Notes: a model not told the origin generated them from the letters alone. DNA of 64,000 nt from Silicimonas algicola (GCF_003148765.1 NZ_QGGV01000003.1:28057-92056), one strand, 5' to 3'. Shown: positions 40,647-49,563, counted from the first letter of the stretch. A program made the numbers and translations.

Positions 40647-41111
40647 ATGACGGCAGCGCGGACGGCGATGGTGATCCTGGCCCTGGCAGCCGTGCCGGGC
40701 TGCGCGCGCATCGACTCGAGCCACGGCTATATCCCTGACGAATCGACGCTGCGCGATATCCGGGTTGGCCGCGACACCAAGGAAACCGTCGCGCGCATCG
40801 CCGGACAGCCGGGAACCGAGGGCGTCATCGACGACCGGGGATGGTACTACGTCAAGTCGGACTACGAGAGGTTCCTCTGGCGTGCGCCGGTCGAAACCGA
40901 CCGCGAGGTCGTCGCGGTCAGCTTCACCGAAACGGGCGTCGTTGAGAATATCGAGCGTTTCGGCCTCGAGAACGGCCGGGTCGTGGCGCTGAACCGCCGC
41001 GTCACCACGTCGAACACGCGCGGAGTCGGTTTCCTGCGCCAGCTCTTCTCCAACCTCGGCAACATCGACGCGGGCCAGTTCCTTGGCGGCGGCAGCCGGG
41101 ACTCCAACTAG
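40647..41111 (+). CDS. bamE: Outer membrane protein assembly factor BamE
   Basis: A 154-residue lipoprotein of the BAM complex that inserts beta-barrels into the outer membrane. Residues 1-19 form a lipoprotein signal (MTAARTAMVILALAAVPGC) with the acylated Cys at 19. The SmpA/BamE fold follows: TLRDIRVGRDTKETVARIAG, RGWYYVKSDYERFLW and VAVSFTETGVVENIERF. The ATG at 40647 is preceded by AAGGGGCG. It is divergent from the DUF177 gene, 79 bases apart, and converges on msrB. Confidence 0.9.
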   Translation: MTAARTAMVILALAAVPGCARIDSSHGYIPDESTLRDIRVGRDTKETVARIAGQPGTEGVIDDRGWYYVKSDYERFLWRAPVETDREVVAVSFTETGVVENIERFGLENGRVVALNRRVTTSNTRGVGFLRQLFSNLGNIDAGQFLGGGSRDSN

Positions 41112-41128
41112 GATGCGCGGCCGGAGGG

Positions 41129-41524
41129 TCATTCCTCCGGCTCGAACTCCAGCGACACGCCGTTGATGCAATAGCGCAGGCCCGTGGGTTTCGGGCCGTC
41201 GGGGAAGACGTGCCCCAGATGTCCCTCGCAGCGGGAGCAATGAACCTCGGTCCGGCGCATGAAGAAGCTCCGGTCTTCCTTCTCCTCGACCATCTCGGGA
41301 TCGGCCGGCTGGTAGAACGACGGCCAGCCTGTGCCCGACTCGAACTTGTGCGCCTGGTCGAACAGGGGCGCGCCGCAGCCCTTGCACAGGAAGGTGCCTG
41401 GCGTCTTGGGAAAGTCGTCGTGCGTGAAGGCGCGCTCGGTCCCGTGCTTGCGCAGCACCTTGTATTCCAGGTCGTCGAGCTCGGCCCGCCATTCCGCGTC
41501 CGTCTTGGTCACCTTCTCGGCCAT
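41129..41524 (-). CDS. msrB: Peptide-methionine (R)-S-oxide reductase
   Basis: A 131-residue selenium-independent MsrB that reduces methionine-R-sulfoxide in proteins. The zinc site is formed by two CxxC pairs (CKGCGAPLF and CSRCEGHLG), and the catalytic Cys is in [30 protein letters not shown] is the substrate-binding segment. It is divergent from olsB (100 bases between starts) and its stop lies 17 bases from the bamE stop. Length and motifs are standard. Confidence 0.95.
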   Translation of the reverse strand: MAEKVTKTDAEWRAELDDLEYKVLRKHGTERAFTHDDFPKTPGTFLCKGCGAPLFDQAHKFESGTGWPSFYQPADPEMVEEKEDRSFFMRRTEVHCSRCEGHLGHVFPDGPKPTGLRYCINGVSLEFEPEE

Positions 41525-41624
41525 GTCGTCCTCCTGTCATGTCTCCGTCGCAGCTTGCGCGGCATCCTCGGGCCGTCAATATCTAGGAGCGCGGCGCCAA
41601 GCCGCCAGTGCCGGAGGCCCGCGA

Positions 41625-42368
41625 ATGCGGTCACGAGAGCGATTTAGGGCGCGTTTGGCGACGACGGACGACGACCTGCGGCGCGCGCAGGCGCTGCGCC
41701 ATCTCGCCTTCGTCACGGCGCGGAGCCTGCCAGCAAGGCCCGGCGGCCTTGAGACGGACGCATTCGACGCCATCTGCCGGCATGTCCTCGTCGAGGACGC
41801 GTCCGCCGACCTCGCCGCGACCTTCCGGTTCCTGCCGCTGACCTCGGGGGCCGAGATAGGGCGCAGCTACTCGGCAAGTTACTACGACCTGGCGGCTCTG
41901 GCGTCCTATGACCGGCCGATGGTCGAGATGGGGCGGTTCTGCATTCGCCCCGGCCTGCACGCCCCGGACGTGTTGCGTTGCGCCTGGGGCGCGATGACGG
42001 ACTTCGTCGACCGCGAGGGCGTCGGAATGCTGTTCGGCTGCTCGTCGTTCGAGGGCACCGACTGGGCCGATTACGCCGACGCCTTCGCGATGCTGCGCGA
42101 GCGGCACCTCGCGCCCAAGAGGTGGCTTCCGCGCATCAAGGCGCCCGATGTCTTTCGCTTCGCCGCCCGGCTGAGGCGCTCGCCGGACCGGGTTCGGGCG
42201 CTGAAGACGATGCCGCCGCTTCTGCGGTCCTATCTCGGGATGGGCGGATGGGTGTCGGATCATGCCGTTGTCGACCGCGACCTTGGCACGCTGCACGTCT
42301 TCACCGGGCTCGAGATCGGGCGGATCCCGGCTGCGCGGGCGCGGCTGTTGCGGGCCTCGGTCGCCTGA
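41625..42368 (+). CDS. olsB: Ornithine-acyl-ACP N-acyltransferase, lyso-ornithine lipid synthase
   Basis: A 247-residue GNAT-type enzyme that attaches a 3-hydroxyacyl chain to ornithine, the first step to phosphate-free ornithine lipids. The sequence PMVEMGRFCIRPGLHAPDVL, MLFGCSSFEGTDWADYADAF and MGGWVSDHAVVDRDLGTLHV match the OlsB family as I know it from Rhodobacter relatives. The ATG has GGAGG eight bases upstream. The second enzyme, OlsA, which is usually adjacent, is not here; the following gene encodes an ABC-F protein after 45 bases. Confidence 0.85.
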   Translation: MRSRERFRARLATTDDDLRRAQALRHLAFVTARSLPARPGGLETDAFDAICRHVLVEDASADLAATFRFLPLTSGAEIGRSYSASYYDLAALASYDRPMVEMGRFCIRPGLHAPDVLRCAWGAMTDFVDREGVGMLFGCSSFEGTDWADYADAFAMLRERHLAPKRWLPRIKAPDVFRFAARLRRSPDRVRALKTMPPLLRSYLGMGGWVSDHAVVDRDLGTLHVFTGLEIGRIPAARARLLRASVA

Positions 42369-42413
42369 GGGCGGTGTTGACGTTGCGCTGCGGCGGCTCT
42401 ACGCCCCGCCATC

Positions 42414-44222
42414 ATGGCCCGTCCCCCTCTCCTGCAACTCACCGACATCTCGCTGACCTTCGGCGGCGATCCCGTTTTCCAGGGCCTGTCCCTGACCGTC
42501 CAGCCCGGCGACCGGCTGGCGCTGGTCGGGCGCAACGGGTCGGGAAAGTCGACCCTTCTCAAGGTCATGGCGGGTCTCGTCGAACCTGACGAGGGCGCCC
42601 GCGTCCTCTCGCCCGGCGATGGCGTCGGCTACATGGAGCAAGAGCCGGCGATGACCGGTTGCGAAACGCTGATGGACTTCGCCCTGCGCGACCTGGGCGA
42701 GGCCGATGCCTGGCGGGTCGAAGCGGCGGCCGAGGGTCTGAAGCTGAACCTCTCGCAGCGGGTCGAGACCGCTTCCGGCGGCGAGCGGCGGCGGGCGGCG
42801 CTGGCGAAGCTTCTGGCGGAAGCGCCGGACCTGATGCTTCTCGACGAACCGACGAACCACCTCGACATCGAGGCCATCGGCTGGCTGGAGGATCGGCTGT
42901 CCGAGATGCGCCAGGCCTTCGTCCTCATCAGCCACGACCGCGCCTTCCTGCGCGCCCTGACCCGCGCGACGCTCTGGATCGACCGGGGCGAGGTGCGGCG
43001 TCGCGAGGGTGCTTTCGAAGGATTCGAGGACTGGCGCGACACCGTCTGGTTCGAAGAGGACCAGGCGCGCCACAAGCTCGACCGCAAGATCAAGGCCGAG
43101 GCGAAGTGGGCAGTCGAAGGGATCAGCGCGCGGCGCAAGCGCAACCAGGGCCGGGTACGGGCGCTTCAGTCGCTTCGGGAGGAACGATCCTCGCAGATCC
43201 GGCGCGAAGGCACGGCGGCGATGGCGCTTGACTCGGGTCCGAAGTCGGGTCGTCGAGTGATGGAGGCGAAAGGCATTTCAAAGACCTACGGCGACAAGTT
43301 GATCTGCCGCGACTTCTCGCTGCGCGTTTTGCGGGGCGACAGGGTTGCCTTCGTCGGGCCGAACGGCGTGGGCAAGACCACGATGATCGAGATGCTGACC
43401 GGGAAGATTGCGCCCGACGAGGGCACGATCACGCTTGGCACAGGTTTGGAGATCGCCGTGTTCGACCAGCGCCGCGCCGCGCTCGACCCCGAGATGACGC
43501 TTTGGGAAAGCATGACGGGCGACACCGACATGCGTGTGTCGGGACGCGCCGACCAGGTCATGGTGCGGGGCACGCCCCGGCATGTCGTCGGCTATCTCAA
43601 GGACTTCCTCTTCGACGAGGTGCAGGCCCGCGCGCCGGTGGGATCGCTCTCGGGCGGCGAAAAGGCCCGGCTTCTGCTTGCCAAGCTGATGGCCAAGCCG
43701 TCGAACGTGATGGTGCTGGACGAGCCGACCAACGATCTGGACATCGAGACTCTGGATTTGCTTCAGGAGATCCTCGACGACTACGACGGCACGGTTCTAC
43801 TGGTCAGCCACGACCGCGACTTTCTGGACCGGGTGGCGACCACGACGGTCGCGTTCGAAGGGCAGGGACGTATCGTCGTCCATGCCGGCGGCTGGTCGGA
43901 CTATGCGCCGAAGCGGAAGCTGGTCGAGGCCTCCGTCTCCTCCACAAGGGCCGACAAGCGTCGGCAAGAGCAAGAAAAAACCGCATCGAAGGATGGCGGC
44001 CTGACGTTTACGGAGCGCCACCGGCTTGACGCGCTGCCGAAGGAAATCGCGCGGCTCGAGGCGGAAATCGCGAAGCTGTCGCTTCTGATGTCTGACGCCG
44101 AATTGTTCAGCCGCGAGCCTGTCAAATTCCGCAAGGCGACCGACGCCCTCGCGGAGCGGCAGTCGAAGCTGGCCGCGGCCGAGGAGGAGTGGCTGGCGCT
44201 GGAAGAAAAGGCGTCAGGCTGA
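42414..44222 (+). CDS. uup: ABC-F family ATPase, Uup-like
   Basis: A soluble 602-residue protein with two ABC domains and no membrane part. These proteins act on ribosomes or on DNA intermediates rather than as transporters. Walker A motifs are ALVGRNGSGKSTLLK and AFVGPNGVGKTTMIE; signature motifs are ASGGERRRAALAK and LSGGEKARLLLAK; Walker B segments are LMLLDEPTNHLD and VMVLDEPTNDLD. A C-terminal ~90-residue coiled coil (ERHRLDALPKEIARLEAEI onward) is the Uup hallmark. The 3' end overlaps the convergent gene by nine bases. Confidence 0.92.
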   Translation: MARPPLLQLTDISLTFGGDPVFQGLSLTVQPGDRLALVGRNGSGKSTLLKVMAGLVEPDEGARVLSPGDGVGYMEQEPAMTGCETLMDFALRDLGEADAWRVEAAAEGLKLNLSQRVETASGGERRRAALAKLLAEAPDLMLLDEPTNHLDIEAIGWLEDRLSEMRQAFVLISHDRAFLRALTRATLWIDRGEVRRREGAFEGFEDWRDTVWFEEDQARHKLDRKIKAEAKWAVEGISARRKRNQGRVRALQSLREERSSQIRREGTAAMALDSGPKSGRRVMEAKGISKTYGDKLICRDFSLRVLRGDRVAFVGPNGVGKTTMIEMLTGKIAPDEGTITLGTGLEIAVFDQRRAALDPEMTLWESMTGDTDMRVSGRADQVMVRGTPRHVVGYLKDFLFDEVQARAPVGSLSGGEKARLLLAKLMAKPSNVMVLDEPTNDLDIETLDLLQEILDDYDGTVLLVSHDRDFLDRVATTTVAFEGQGRIVVHAGGWSDYAPKRKLVEASVSSTRADKRRQEQEKTASKDGGLTFTERHRLDALPKEIARLEAEIAKLSLLMSDAELFSREPVKFRKATDALAERQSKLAAAEEEWLALEEKASG

Positions 44223-44807
44223 CGGGTGAAGGACGGGACTGAAGCCACCCTTGAGGGCAGCGACGCTTGTCGGGGGCGTCAGGACGGTGACGATACCCGT
44301 CATGCGGGGGCGGGGGTCGCCATAGCCTGAGGGCGACACCGGACGCAGGCGGTCGCCCTGGACGAGCAGCGGGATGGTGTCGAGGATGATCGCCCCGTCG
44401 GGCAGGGTCGCCGCATCGGTCTGGTAGCGGCGCTGGCCGAAGGTGCGGGGAATGGCGCGTTCGGTATGGAGGCGGTCATCCATGTCACTTGCTCTGGACG
44501 TGAGACCCGCTGCCCGTCGGTAGGCATCGAAGGCGCTCCGACGGCAGAGCGCGCAGGGGCGATGGCCGGCGGCGAGGGCCACGGCGTCGTCGAGGAAGAA
44601 CAGTTCGGTATAGGCGCCCGGCGTCATGACCGTCCGGTGCCAGCCCTTGTGCTCGAGAACGCAGATGATCCAGGACTTGTGTTTCCAGAGAGCGCGGCCG
44701 ATGTGGCCCCGCTCGTCGTGGAGGATGCCGCGATTCCCCATGAAGAGACCTCGAGCGGGGTCCGCCACGAGATCTCCGGTGGCCAGCATACGGTTGCGAT
44801 GCGTCAT
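44214..44807 (-). CDS. Conserved-type protein with a CxxC motif, function unknown
   Basis: A 197-residue soluble protein I cannot assign. The most distinctive part is [20 protein letters not shown] around residue 80, which resembles the metal-binding PCxxC segment of Ada-type methyltransferase N-domains, although nothing else of Ada is visible. Other conserved-looking parts are [19 protein letters not shown] and [16 protein letters not shown]. No signal peptide or membrane segment is seen. The stop overlaps the ABC-F gene end by nine bases. Confidence 0.65.
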   Translation of the reverse strand: MTHRNRMLATGDLVADPARGLFMGNRGILHDERGHIGRALWKHKSWIICVLEHKGWHRTVMTPGAYTELFFLDDAVALAAGHRPCALCRRSAFDAYRRAAGLTSRASDMDDRLHTERAIPRTFGQRRYQTDAATLPDGAIILDTIPLLVQGDRLRPVSPSGYGDPRPRMTGIVTVLTPPTSVAALKGGFSPVLHPSA

Positions 44808-44851
44808 GCCCCGAGTCTAGGGCGCGGCGCATCGCTTCGGAAAGGGAAAGA

Positions 44852-45001
44852 TCAGCCCTCGGAGCGGCGGCTGACGCTGAGGAACACGATGGTCGCCGCG
44901 GCGATGGCCACAACGACGGGGACCGGGTTGCCGAGGCCGATGGCGACGGTGGCGAGCGCGAAACCCGCGGCGAGGAAGAGGAGGAAGAAGTTGGCGATCA
45001 T
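44852..45001 (-). CDS. Small hydrophobic membrane protein, 49 residues
   Basis: A 49-residue frame starting [20 protein letters not shown] and ending in the basic, acid-mixed tail SVSRRSEG. It contains two hydrophobic segments separated by GLGNPVP, so it could be a two-helix hairpin in the membrane. The ribosome site is weak (GGGATGG). Position, between the CxxC protein gene and the rplM promoter region, gives no functional clue. Support comes from composition and intact frame only. Confidence 0.45.
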   Translation of the reverse strand: MIANFFLLFLAAGFALATVAIGLGNPVPVVVAIAAATIVFLSVSRRSEG

Positions 45002-45141
45002 GCGATGTCCATCCCGAACTCGAAAATACTCTCACTGGACAACATACTGGACGCGAATTGGGTCCATCCGATTGCCAAGGGACGGATTTTTCGAGGTTCT
45101 TTCAGGCGTTTCGGAGGCGCGCCAAACCCGGACAATTTTGG

Positions 45142-45155
45142 GGTATTCCAATACC
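45142..45155. promoter_or_regulatory. Short inverted repeat in the rplM leader region
   Basis: GGTATTCCAATACC is a perfect inverted repeat (arms of six, centre CC). It lies in an AT-rich stretch 114 bases upstream of the rplM start. It may be an operator or part of the transcribed leader; there is no direct evidence for either. Confidence 0.3.
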
Positions 45156-45268
45156 ATAATAACAAGCTGCTGAAATTTAATGACTTATTGGGCCAGATTG
45201 ACGTTGACGGCGCCGCCGATTCCTTTAGAAGCCGCACATCAAACGCAATCCCATCCAGGGCAGAGACA

Positions 45269-45727
45269 ATGAAGACGTTCACCGCAACACCGGCGGACAT
45301 CGATAAGCAGTGGATCATCATCGATGCCGAAGGCGTCGTGCTGGGCCGCCTTGCCTCGATCGTCGCCATGCGCCTGCGCGGCAAGCACAAGCCGTCGTTC
45401 ACCCCACACATGGACATGGGTGACAATGTCATCGTCATCAACGCCGAGAAGGTCCAGGTGACCGGCAACAAGCGCGAAAAGCCGAACTACTGGCATACGG
45501 GCTTTCCGGGCGGCATCAAGTCGCGCACCACGGGTCAGATCCTCGAGGGCGCTCATCCCGAGCGCGTCGTGATGCAGGCCGTGAAGCGCATGCTTCCCGG
45601 CGGCCCGCTGTCGCGAAAGCAGATGACCAACCTTCGCGTCTACGCCGGGACCGAGCACCCGCACGAAGCGCAGAAGCCCACCGTTCTGGACGTCGCGTCC
45701 ATGAACAAGAAGAACACCCGGAGCTGA
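45269..45727 (+). CDS. rplM: 50S ribosomal protein L13
   Basis: A 152-residue L13 starting [20 protein letters not shown], with [20 protein letters not shown] and [20 protein letters not shown] as family landmarks. The reading frame is open for 88 codons upstream to 45005 without a stop, but that part is unlike L13 and has different composition, so the conserved Met at 45269 is used. rpsI follows after two bases, giving the universal L13-S9 operon. An inverted repeat lies in the leader at 45142. Confidence 0.97.
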   Translation: MKTFTATPADIDKQWIIIDAEGVVLGRLASIVAMRLRGKHKPSFTPHMDMGDNVIVINAEKVQVTGNKREKPNYWHTGFPGGIKSRTTGQILEGAHPERVVMQAVKRMLPGGPLSRKQMTNLRVYAGTEHPHEAQKPTVLDVASMNKKNTRS

Positions 45728-45729
45728 AG

Positions 45730-46233
45730 ATGGCCGAAGACATCAAAACGCTGGACGATCTCAAGGACGTCGTTTCGCAGGACATCGGCGGCGTCACCGG
45801 CGCCCCTGCCGAAGAACGTGCGCCGCGGGAGCAAGTCCGTGACTCGCTCGGCCGCTCCTATGCGACCGGCAAGCGCAAGGACGCGGTTGCCCGCGTCTGG
45901 ATCAAGCCGGGCTCCGGCAAGGTCGTCGTGAACGGCAAGGAAATCGCGGTCTACTTCGCGCGCCCCGTGCTTCAGATGATCCTTCGCCAACCCTTCCAGG
46001 TGGCTGGCGTCGACGGCCAGTTCGATGTGGTCGCCACCGTCAAGGGCGGCGGTCTTTCAGGCCAGGCCGGCGCAGTAAAGCACGGCATCTCGAAAGCGCT
46101 TCAGCTCTATGATCCCAGCATGCGCGGCGCTCTCAAGGCCGCCGGCTTCCTGACCCGCGACAGCCGCGTGGTCGAGCGGAAGAAGTACGGCCGCGCCAAG
46201 GCCCGGAAGAGCTTCCAGTTCTCGAAGCGCTGA
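45730..46233 (+). CDS. rpsI: 30S ribosomal protein S9, N-terminally extended
   Basis: A 167-residue S9; the usual length is about 130. The core begins at [20 protein letters not shown] and ends with [16 protein letters not shown], whose C-terminal Lys-Arg tail reaches the decoding site. The first ~40 residues are an acidic extension ([20 protein letters not shown]), which I have seen in Rhodobacteraceae S9 proteins. It is translated two bases after rplM. A strong bidirectional terminator lies at 46299-46330. Confidence 0.97.
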   Translation: MAEDIKTLDDLKDVVSQDIGGVTGAPAEERAPREQVRDSLGRSYATGKRKDAVARVWIKPGSGKVVVNGKEIAVYFARPVLQMILRQPFQVAGVDGQFDVVATVKGGGLSGQAGAVKHGISKALQLYDPSMRGALKAAGFLTRDSRVVERKKYGRAKARKSFQFSKR

Positions 46234-46298
46234 GTTTCGGGACACACGATCAGCATCGGGCGCGGCTTCGGTCGCGCCCTTTGCTATTGGACCGAAAG

Positions 46299-46330
46299 AA
46301 AAAAGCGCGCCCTGCAAGGCGCGCTTTTCT
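46299..46330. terminator. Bidirectional terminator between rpsI and a small minus-strand gene
   Basis: A 9-bp perfect stem (AAGCGCGCC at 46303-46311 with GGCGCGCTT at 46318-46326, loop CTGCAA). T residues follow on the plus strand and an A-run precedes, giving a T-run on the minus strand. It can end both the rplM-rpsI transcript and the convergent 30-codon gene at 46351-46443. Confidence 0.85.
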
Positions 46331-46350
46331 TCACCTTCCGGTCTGTCGGT

Positions 46351-46443
46351 TCAGCGCGACTTGCGCACCAGTCGCGCCAGAAGGACAACGGCGATACCGG
46401 CCGACAGAAGAGAGGAAATACCGAGCAACTCGTAAACGGCCAT
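46351..46443 (-). CDS. Very small single-helix membrane protein, 30 residues
   Basis: A 30-residue frame, MAVYELLGISSLLSAGIAVV followed by LLARLVRKSR. The middle is one hydrophobic helix and the C-terminus is Arg/Lys-rich, the layout of small inner-membrane proteins with a cytoplasmic basic tail. A very good ribosome site, AAGGAG, lies nine bases before the ATG. A bidirectional terminator lies about 20 bases after the stop. These two signals make real expression likely. No homologue is recognised; the length puts it below usual gene-calling limits. Confidence 0.6.
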   Translation of the reverse strand: MAVYELLGISSLLSAGIAVVLLARLVRKSR

Positions 46444-46561
46444 GACAGGTGACTCCTTGAACACTCTTAAACAAGGCAGAAACTAGCACCGATCATGGCG
46501 TGATTGTGGCGAAATCTGGCCGATCTCACGGAAACAATCCGTTGCCGCCTGCGCAGCCCGG

Positions 46562-48403
46562 TCAGCCGCCGGATTGCTCGAGGCGTTCCAGAGCCTTCAG
46601 CCACAGAGCCTCGGCACGCTCAAGACCGTGCTCCACCTCAGCGAACTTCCTCTGCCAGCCTTCGGCTTCCTTAAGGCGCGTCTCTTCGTAGATGGCCGGA
46701 TCGGCGAGCTTGACCGAAAGCTTCTCGCGCATCTCCGACAGCTTGCCGACGCGCGACTCGGCGTCCGACACCGCCTGACGAAGCTGCGCGATGTCGTGGC
46801 GGCTGGCGGACGGCGCCCGTTCCTTCTTGCCGGACTTGGGCGCAGGCATGTCGAGAAGCATCCGCCGGTAATCCTCGAGATCGCCGTCCCAGGGGGCCAC
46901 GCGCCCGTCCTTCACCAGCCACAGGGCATCAGCGACGTGGGACAGAAGGTGCATGTCGTGGCTGACGAGGATGACTGCCCCGGAATAGGCGGTCAGCGCC
47001 TCGATCAGCGCCTCCCGGCTTTCCATGTCGAGGTGGTTGGTCGGTTCGTCGAGGATCAGCATGTGCGGCGCGTCGAGCGTGGCGAGAAGAAGCGAAAGAC
47101 GCGCCTTCTGACCACCCGACAGCCGTCCCGCAACGGTGTCGGCCTGCTCGGCGCCGATGCCGAAGCCGGCGAGACGCGCGCGGAGCTTGGCGGGGGTCTC
47201 GCCGGGCCGCAGACGGCGGATGTGGTCGAGGGGCGTCTCGTCGATGTGCAACTCGTCGAGCTGATGCTGCGCGAAATAGCCGATGCGAAGCTTGCGGGCC
47301 CGCGTGATGCGTCCGCCCAAGGGGTCGAGCTTGCCCGCCAGCAGTTTCGACAGCGTCGACTTGCCTTCGCCGTTGCGACCCAGAAGCGCGATCCGATCGT
47401 CCTGGTCGATCCGGAGGTTGAGCTTCGACAGTACGGCGCGCCCGTCGTAGCCGACGCTGGTGCTTTCCATGTTGATGATGGGGGGCGACAGCTCCTCGGG
47501 CTCGGGAAAGGTGAAGCGGCGCAGCGCCGCTTCCTGCGGGCTCGAGATCGGTTTCATCCGCGCGATCATCTTCAGCCGCGACTGGGCCTGCACCGCCTTC
47601 GACGCCTTGGCGCGGAAGCGGTCCACGAAGCTTTGCAGGTGAGCGCGCCGCGCCTCCTGCTTGCGGTTCTCGGCCTCGGCCACGGCGAGGCGGGCGGCGC
47701 GTGTCTCGGCGAAGGTGTCGTAGCTGCCCTGGTAGAGGGTCAGCTTTCGGTCCTCGAGATGGAGGATGGACGTCACGGCGCGGTTCAGAAGGCCGCGGTC
47801 GTGGCTGATGACGATGACGGTGTGCGGGTAGGAGGCGAGATAGCTTTCCAGCCAGAGCGCGCCTTCGAGGTCGAGATAGTTTGTGGGCTCGTCGAGCAGG
47901 AGAAGATCGGGCGCGCTGAACAGAACCCCCGCCAGCGCCACGCGCATCCGCCAGCCGCCCGAGAAGGCCGAGCAGGGCATTCCCTGTTCTTCGGTCGTGA
48001 AGCCGAGGCCCTTGAGGATGGCCGACGCCCGACCCTCGGCCGACCAGGCGTCGATGTCGGCGAGGCGCGTCTGGATCTCGGCGATGCGCGTGGGATCGGT
48101 TGCGGTCTCGGCCTCGGCCATCAGGCTCGCGCGTTCGGTGTCGGCCTCGAGCACGGTGTCGAGCAGCGAGGTCTCGGAGCCCGGCACCTCTTGCGCCACG
48201 CCGCCGATGCGGGCGCCCTTCGGCACGCGGATGTCGCCGCCCTCCAGCACCAGCTCCCCCCGGATCAGGCGGAAGAGCGTGGTCTTGCCGGTGCCGTTGC
48301 GTCCGACGAAGCCGACCTTGTGGCCGTCGGGAATGGTTGCCGAGGCGCCCTCGAACAAAGGGCGGCCTTCGACCGAGTAGCGGATGTCGTCGACTCTGAG
48401 CAT
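46562..48403 (-). CDS. ABC-F family ATPase, YheS-like
   Basis: A 613-residue soluble twin-ABC protein, the second of this type in the window. Walker A motifs are GFVGRNGTGKTTLFR and ALLGRNGEGKSTLSK; signatures are FSGGWRMRVALAG and LSGGQKARLSLLL; Walker B segments are LLLLDEPTNYLD and MLILDEPTNHLD. The linker between domains (TRAARLAVAEAENRKQEARR onward) is long and charged, as in translation-associated ABC-F factors. A C-terminal coiled coil is present. It is divergent from ndk, with 136 bases between starts. Confidence 0.9.
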   Translation of the reverse strand: MLRVDDIRYSVEGRPLFEGASATIPDGHKVGFVGRNGTGKTTLFRLIRGELVLEGGDIRVPKGARIGGVAQEVPGSETSLLDTVLEADTERASLMAEAETATDPTRIAEIQTRLADIDAWSAEGRASAILKGLGFTTEEQGMPCSAFSGGWRMRVALAGVLFSAPDLLLLDEPTNYLDLEGALWLESYLASYPHTVIVISHDRGLLNRAVTSILHLEDRKLTLYQGSYDTFAETRAARLAVAEAENRKQEARRAHLQSFVDRFRAKASKAVQAQSRLKMIARMKPISSPQEAALRRFTFPEPEELSPPIINMESTSVGYDGRAVLSKLNLRIDQDDRIALLGRNGEGKSTLSKLLAGKLDPLGGRITRARKLRIGYFAQHQLDELHIDETPLDHIRRLRPGETPAKLRARLAGFGIGAEQADTVAGRLSGGQKARLSLLLATLDAPHMLILDEPTNHLDMESREALIEALTAYSGAVILVSHDMHLLSHVADALWLVKDGRVAPWDGDLEDYRRMLLDMPAPKSGKKERAPSASRHDIAQLRQAVSDAESRVGKLSEMREKLSVKLADPAIYEETRLKEAEGWQRKFAEVEHGLERAEALWLKALERLEQSGG

Positions 48404-48539
48404 GGGGCGGCATTAGCAGCCTTGCCGGAGGTCCGCCAGACGGGGTTTCCCTCACGCGACCGCCATGCTAGGCGGGCGGCCAAATCCGGGGTGGGACGCA
48501 TGGGGCGCCCCGCCGGGACGTCCTGAGAGGCACATGACC

Positions 48540-48962
48540 ATGGCGACCGAACGCACCCTTTCCATCATCAAGCCCGATGCGACCAAGCGCAATCTGACCG
48601 GCAAGATCAACGCCAAGTTCGAAGATGCGGGCCTTCGCATCGTCGCGCAGAAGCGCATCCACCTGACGAAGGCGCAGGCAGGCAAGTTCTACGAGGTCCA
48701 CGCCTCGCGGCCGTTCTACGACGAGCTGTGCGAGTTCATGGCCTCGGGACCGGTGGTCGTGCAGGTGCTGGAAGGCGAAGGCGCCATCGCGAAGAACCGC
48801 GAAGTCATGGGCGCGACCAATCCCAAGGACTCTGCCGCCGGGACGATCCGCGCGGAATTCGCGGAATCGGTCGGCGAGAACTCGGTCCACGGCTCGGATG
48901 CGCCCGAGACGGCGAAGGACGAGATCTCCTACTTCTTCGCGGGAATGGAACTCGTCGGCTGA
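48540..48962 (+). CDS. ndk: Nucleoside diphosphate kinase
   Basis: A 140-residue kinase that equilibrates nucleoside di- and triphosphates. [19 protein letters not shown] opens the protein, [19 protein letters not shown] follows, and the phosphorylated active-site His is in [20 protein letters not shown]. The ATG at 48540 has GAGAGG nine bases upstream; an ATG two codons earlier is possible. The 3' end overlaps the convergent DUF4112 gene by 34 bases. Its terminator (48984-49017) lies within the coding sequence of that neighbour. Confidence 0.97.
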   Translation: MATERTLSIIKPDATKRNLTGKINAKFEDAGLRIVAQKRIHLTKAQAGKFYEVHASRPFYDELCEFMASGPVVVQVLEGEGAIAKNREVMGATNPKDSAAGTIRAEFAESVGENSVHGSDAPETAKDEISYFFAGMELVG

Positions 48963-49381
48963 ACGGCTGACGCGTCGACAGTCAGGGGCCGTCCATCGGG
49001 GCGGCCCTTTGTCTTTTCGACATGCTCCCTCAGCAGGGCCACGTTCCGGAGGTTGGCCTTGAAGCCGACGTCGAACAGGTCGCCGAGAAGGGGGATAGTG
49101 CCGATGACCCAGTCGATGCCGGAGTTGACCGCCATCCGGCCAAGGACGTGGTTGGGCGCGCCCATGTTCCAGGCGCTGCCGATGATCCAGGCGGACGGGG
49201 CGAGGGCGAGGGTGTCGCCGATGCCGGGGACGAGACCCACGATACTGTCGAGGCCGACGCGTATCCGCGTGCCCGGAATGCGAAGGGCGCTGTCCATGAG
49301 ACTGGCCATGCGCTCGAGCTTGGCGAGGCGGGCGAGGTCGTCCACGCCGTCGTACCTGCGGGTATAGGTGGTGTCGGTCAT
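48929..49381 (-). CDS. DUF4112 family membrane protein
   Basis: A 150-residue protein of the DUF4112 family, function unknown. The core [39 protein letters not shown] and [20 protein letters not shown] matches the family; two hydrophobic stretches suggest membrane association. The ATG at 49381 overlaps the stop of the small upstream gene by four bases (ATGA), so the two are co-translated. The C-terminal ~20 codons are read through the ndk terminator hairpin on the other strand and appear less conserved in type. Confidence 0.82.
   Translation of the reverse strand: MTDTTYTRRYDGVDDLARLAKLERMASLMDSALRIPGTRIRVGLDSIVGLVPGIGDTLALAPSAWIIGSAWNMGAPNHVLGRMAVNSGIDWVIGTIPLLGDLFDVGFKANLRNVALLREHVEKTKGRPDGRPLTVDASAVQPTSSIPAKK
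48984..49017 (+). terminator. ndk terminator inside the DUF4112 coding sequence
   Basis: GGGCCG and CGGCCC arms around a GTCCATCGGGG-type loop are followed by TTTGTCTTTT on the plus strand. It lies 22 bases after the ndk stop codon. The same bases encode the C-terminal part of the convergent DUF4112 protein. Confidence 0.7.
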
Positions 49382-49563
49382 ATCGAGGCCCAATCCTTGA
49401 ACGAGCGGCGGTAGTTCAATGGCGCCTTGCGGGGCGAGGGAGTCTTCGGCCTTTGCAGCGGCTCGCCCGTGGCGCGTTCCACCAGGGGGGCGATGCGGGC
49501 GAGGCGAGAGCGAAGGACATCTTTGCTTTCGCGCGGGCGGGGGGGATCGGACGCCTGTGTCAT
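49378..49563 (-). CDS. Small Pro-rich protein ending DWASI (61 residues)
   Basis: A 61-residue protein starting MTQASDPPRPRESKDVLRSR and ending [12 protein letters not shown] short helix (VLRSRLARIAPLVERATG) is followed by a basic, Pro-rich tail. The ATG is preceded by GGAGG ten bases upstream and the stop overlaps the DUF4112 start by four bases, supporting genuine translation. The final five residues are identical to those of the 43-residue protein at 49994, with nearly identical codons. No family is known to me. Confidence 0.6.
   Translation of the reverse strand: MTQASDPPRPRESKDVLRSRLARIAPLVERATGEPLQRPKTPSPRKAPLNYRRSFKDWASI

Noticed and set aside
45005..45268. An 88-codon N-terminal extension of L13
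   Set aside because: The frame is open, but composition differs from coding DNA here, L13 starts at the conserved MKTF, and the region fits a promoter/leader better.
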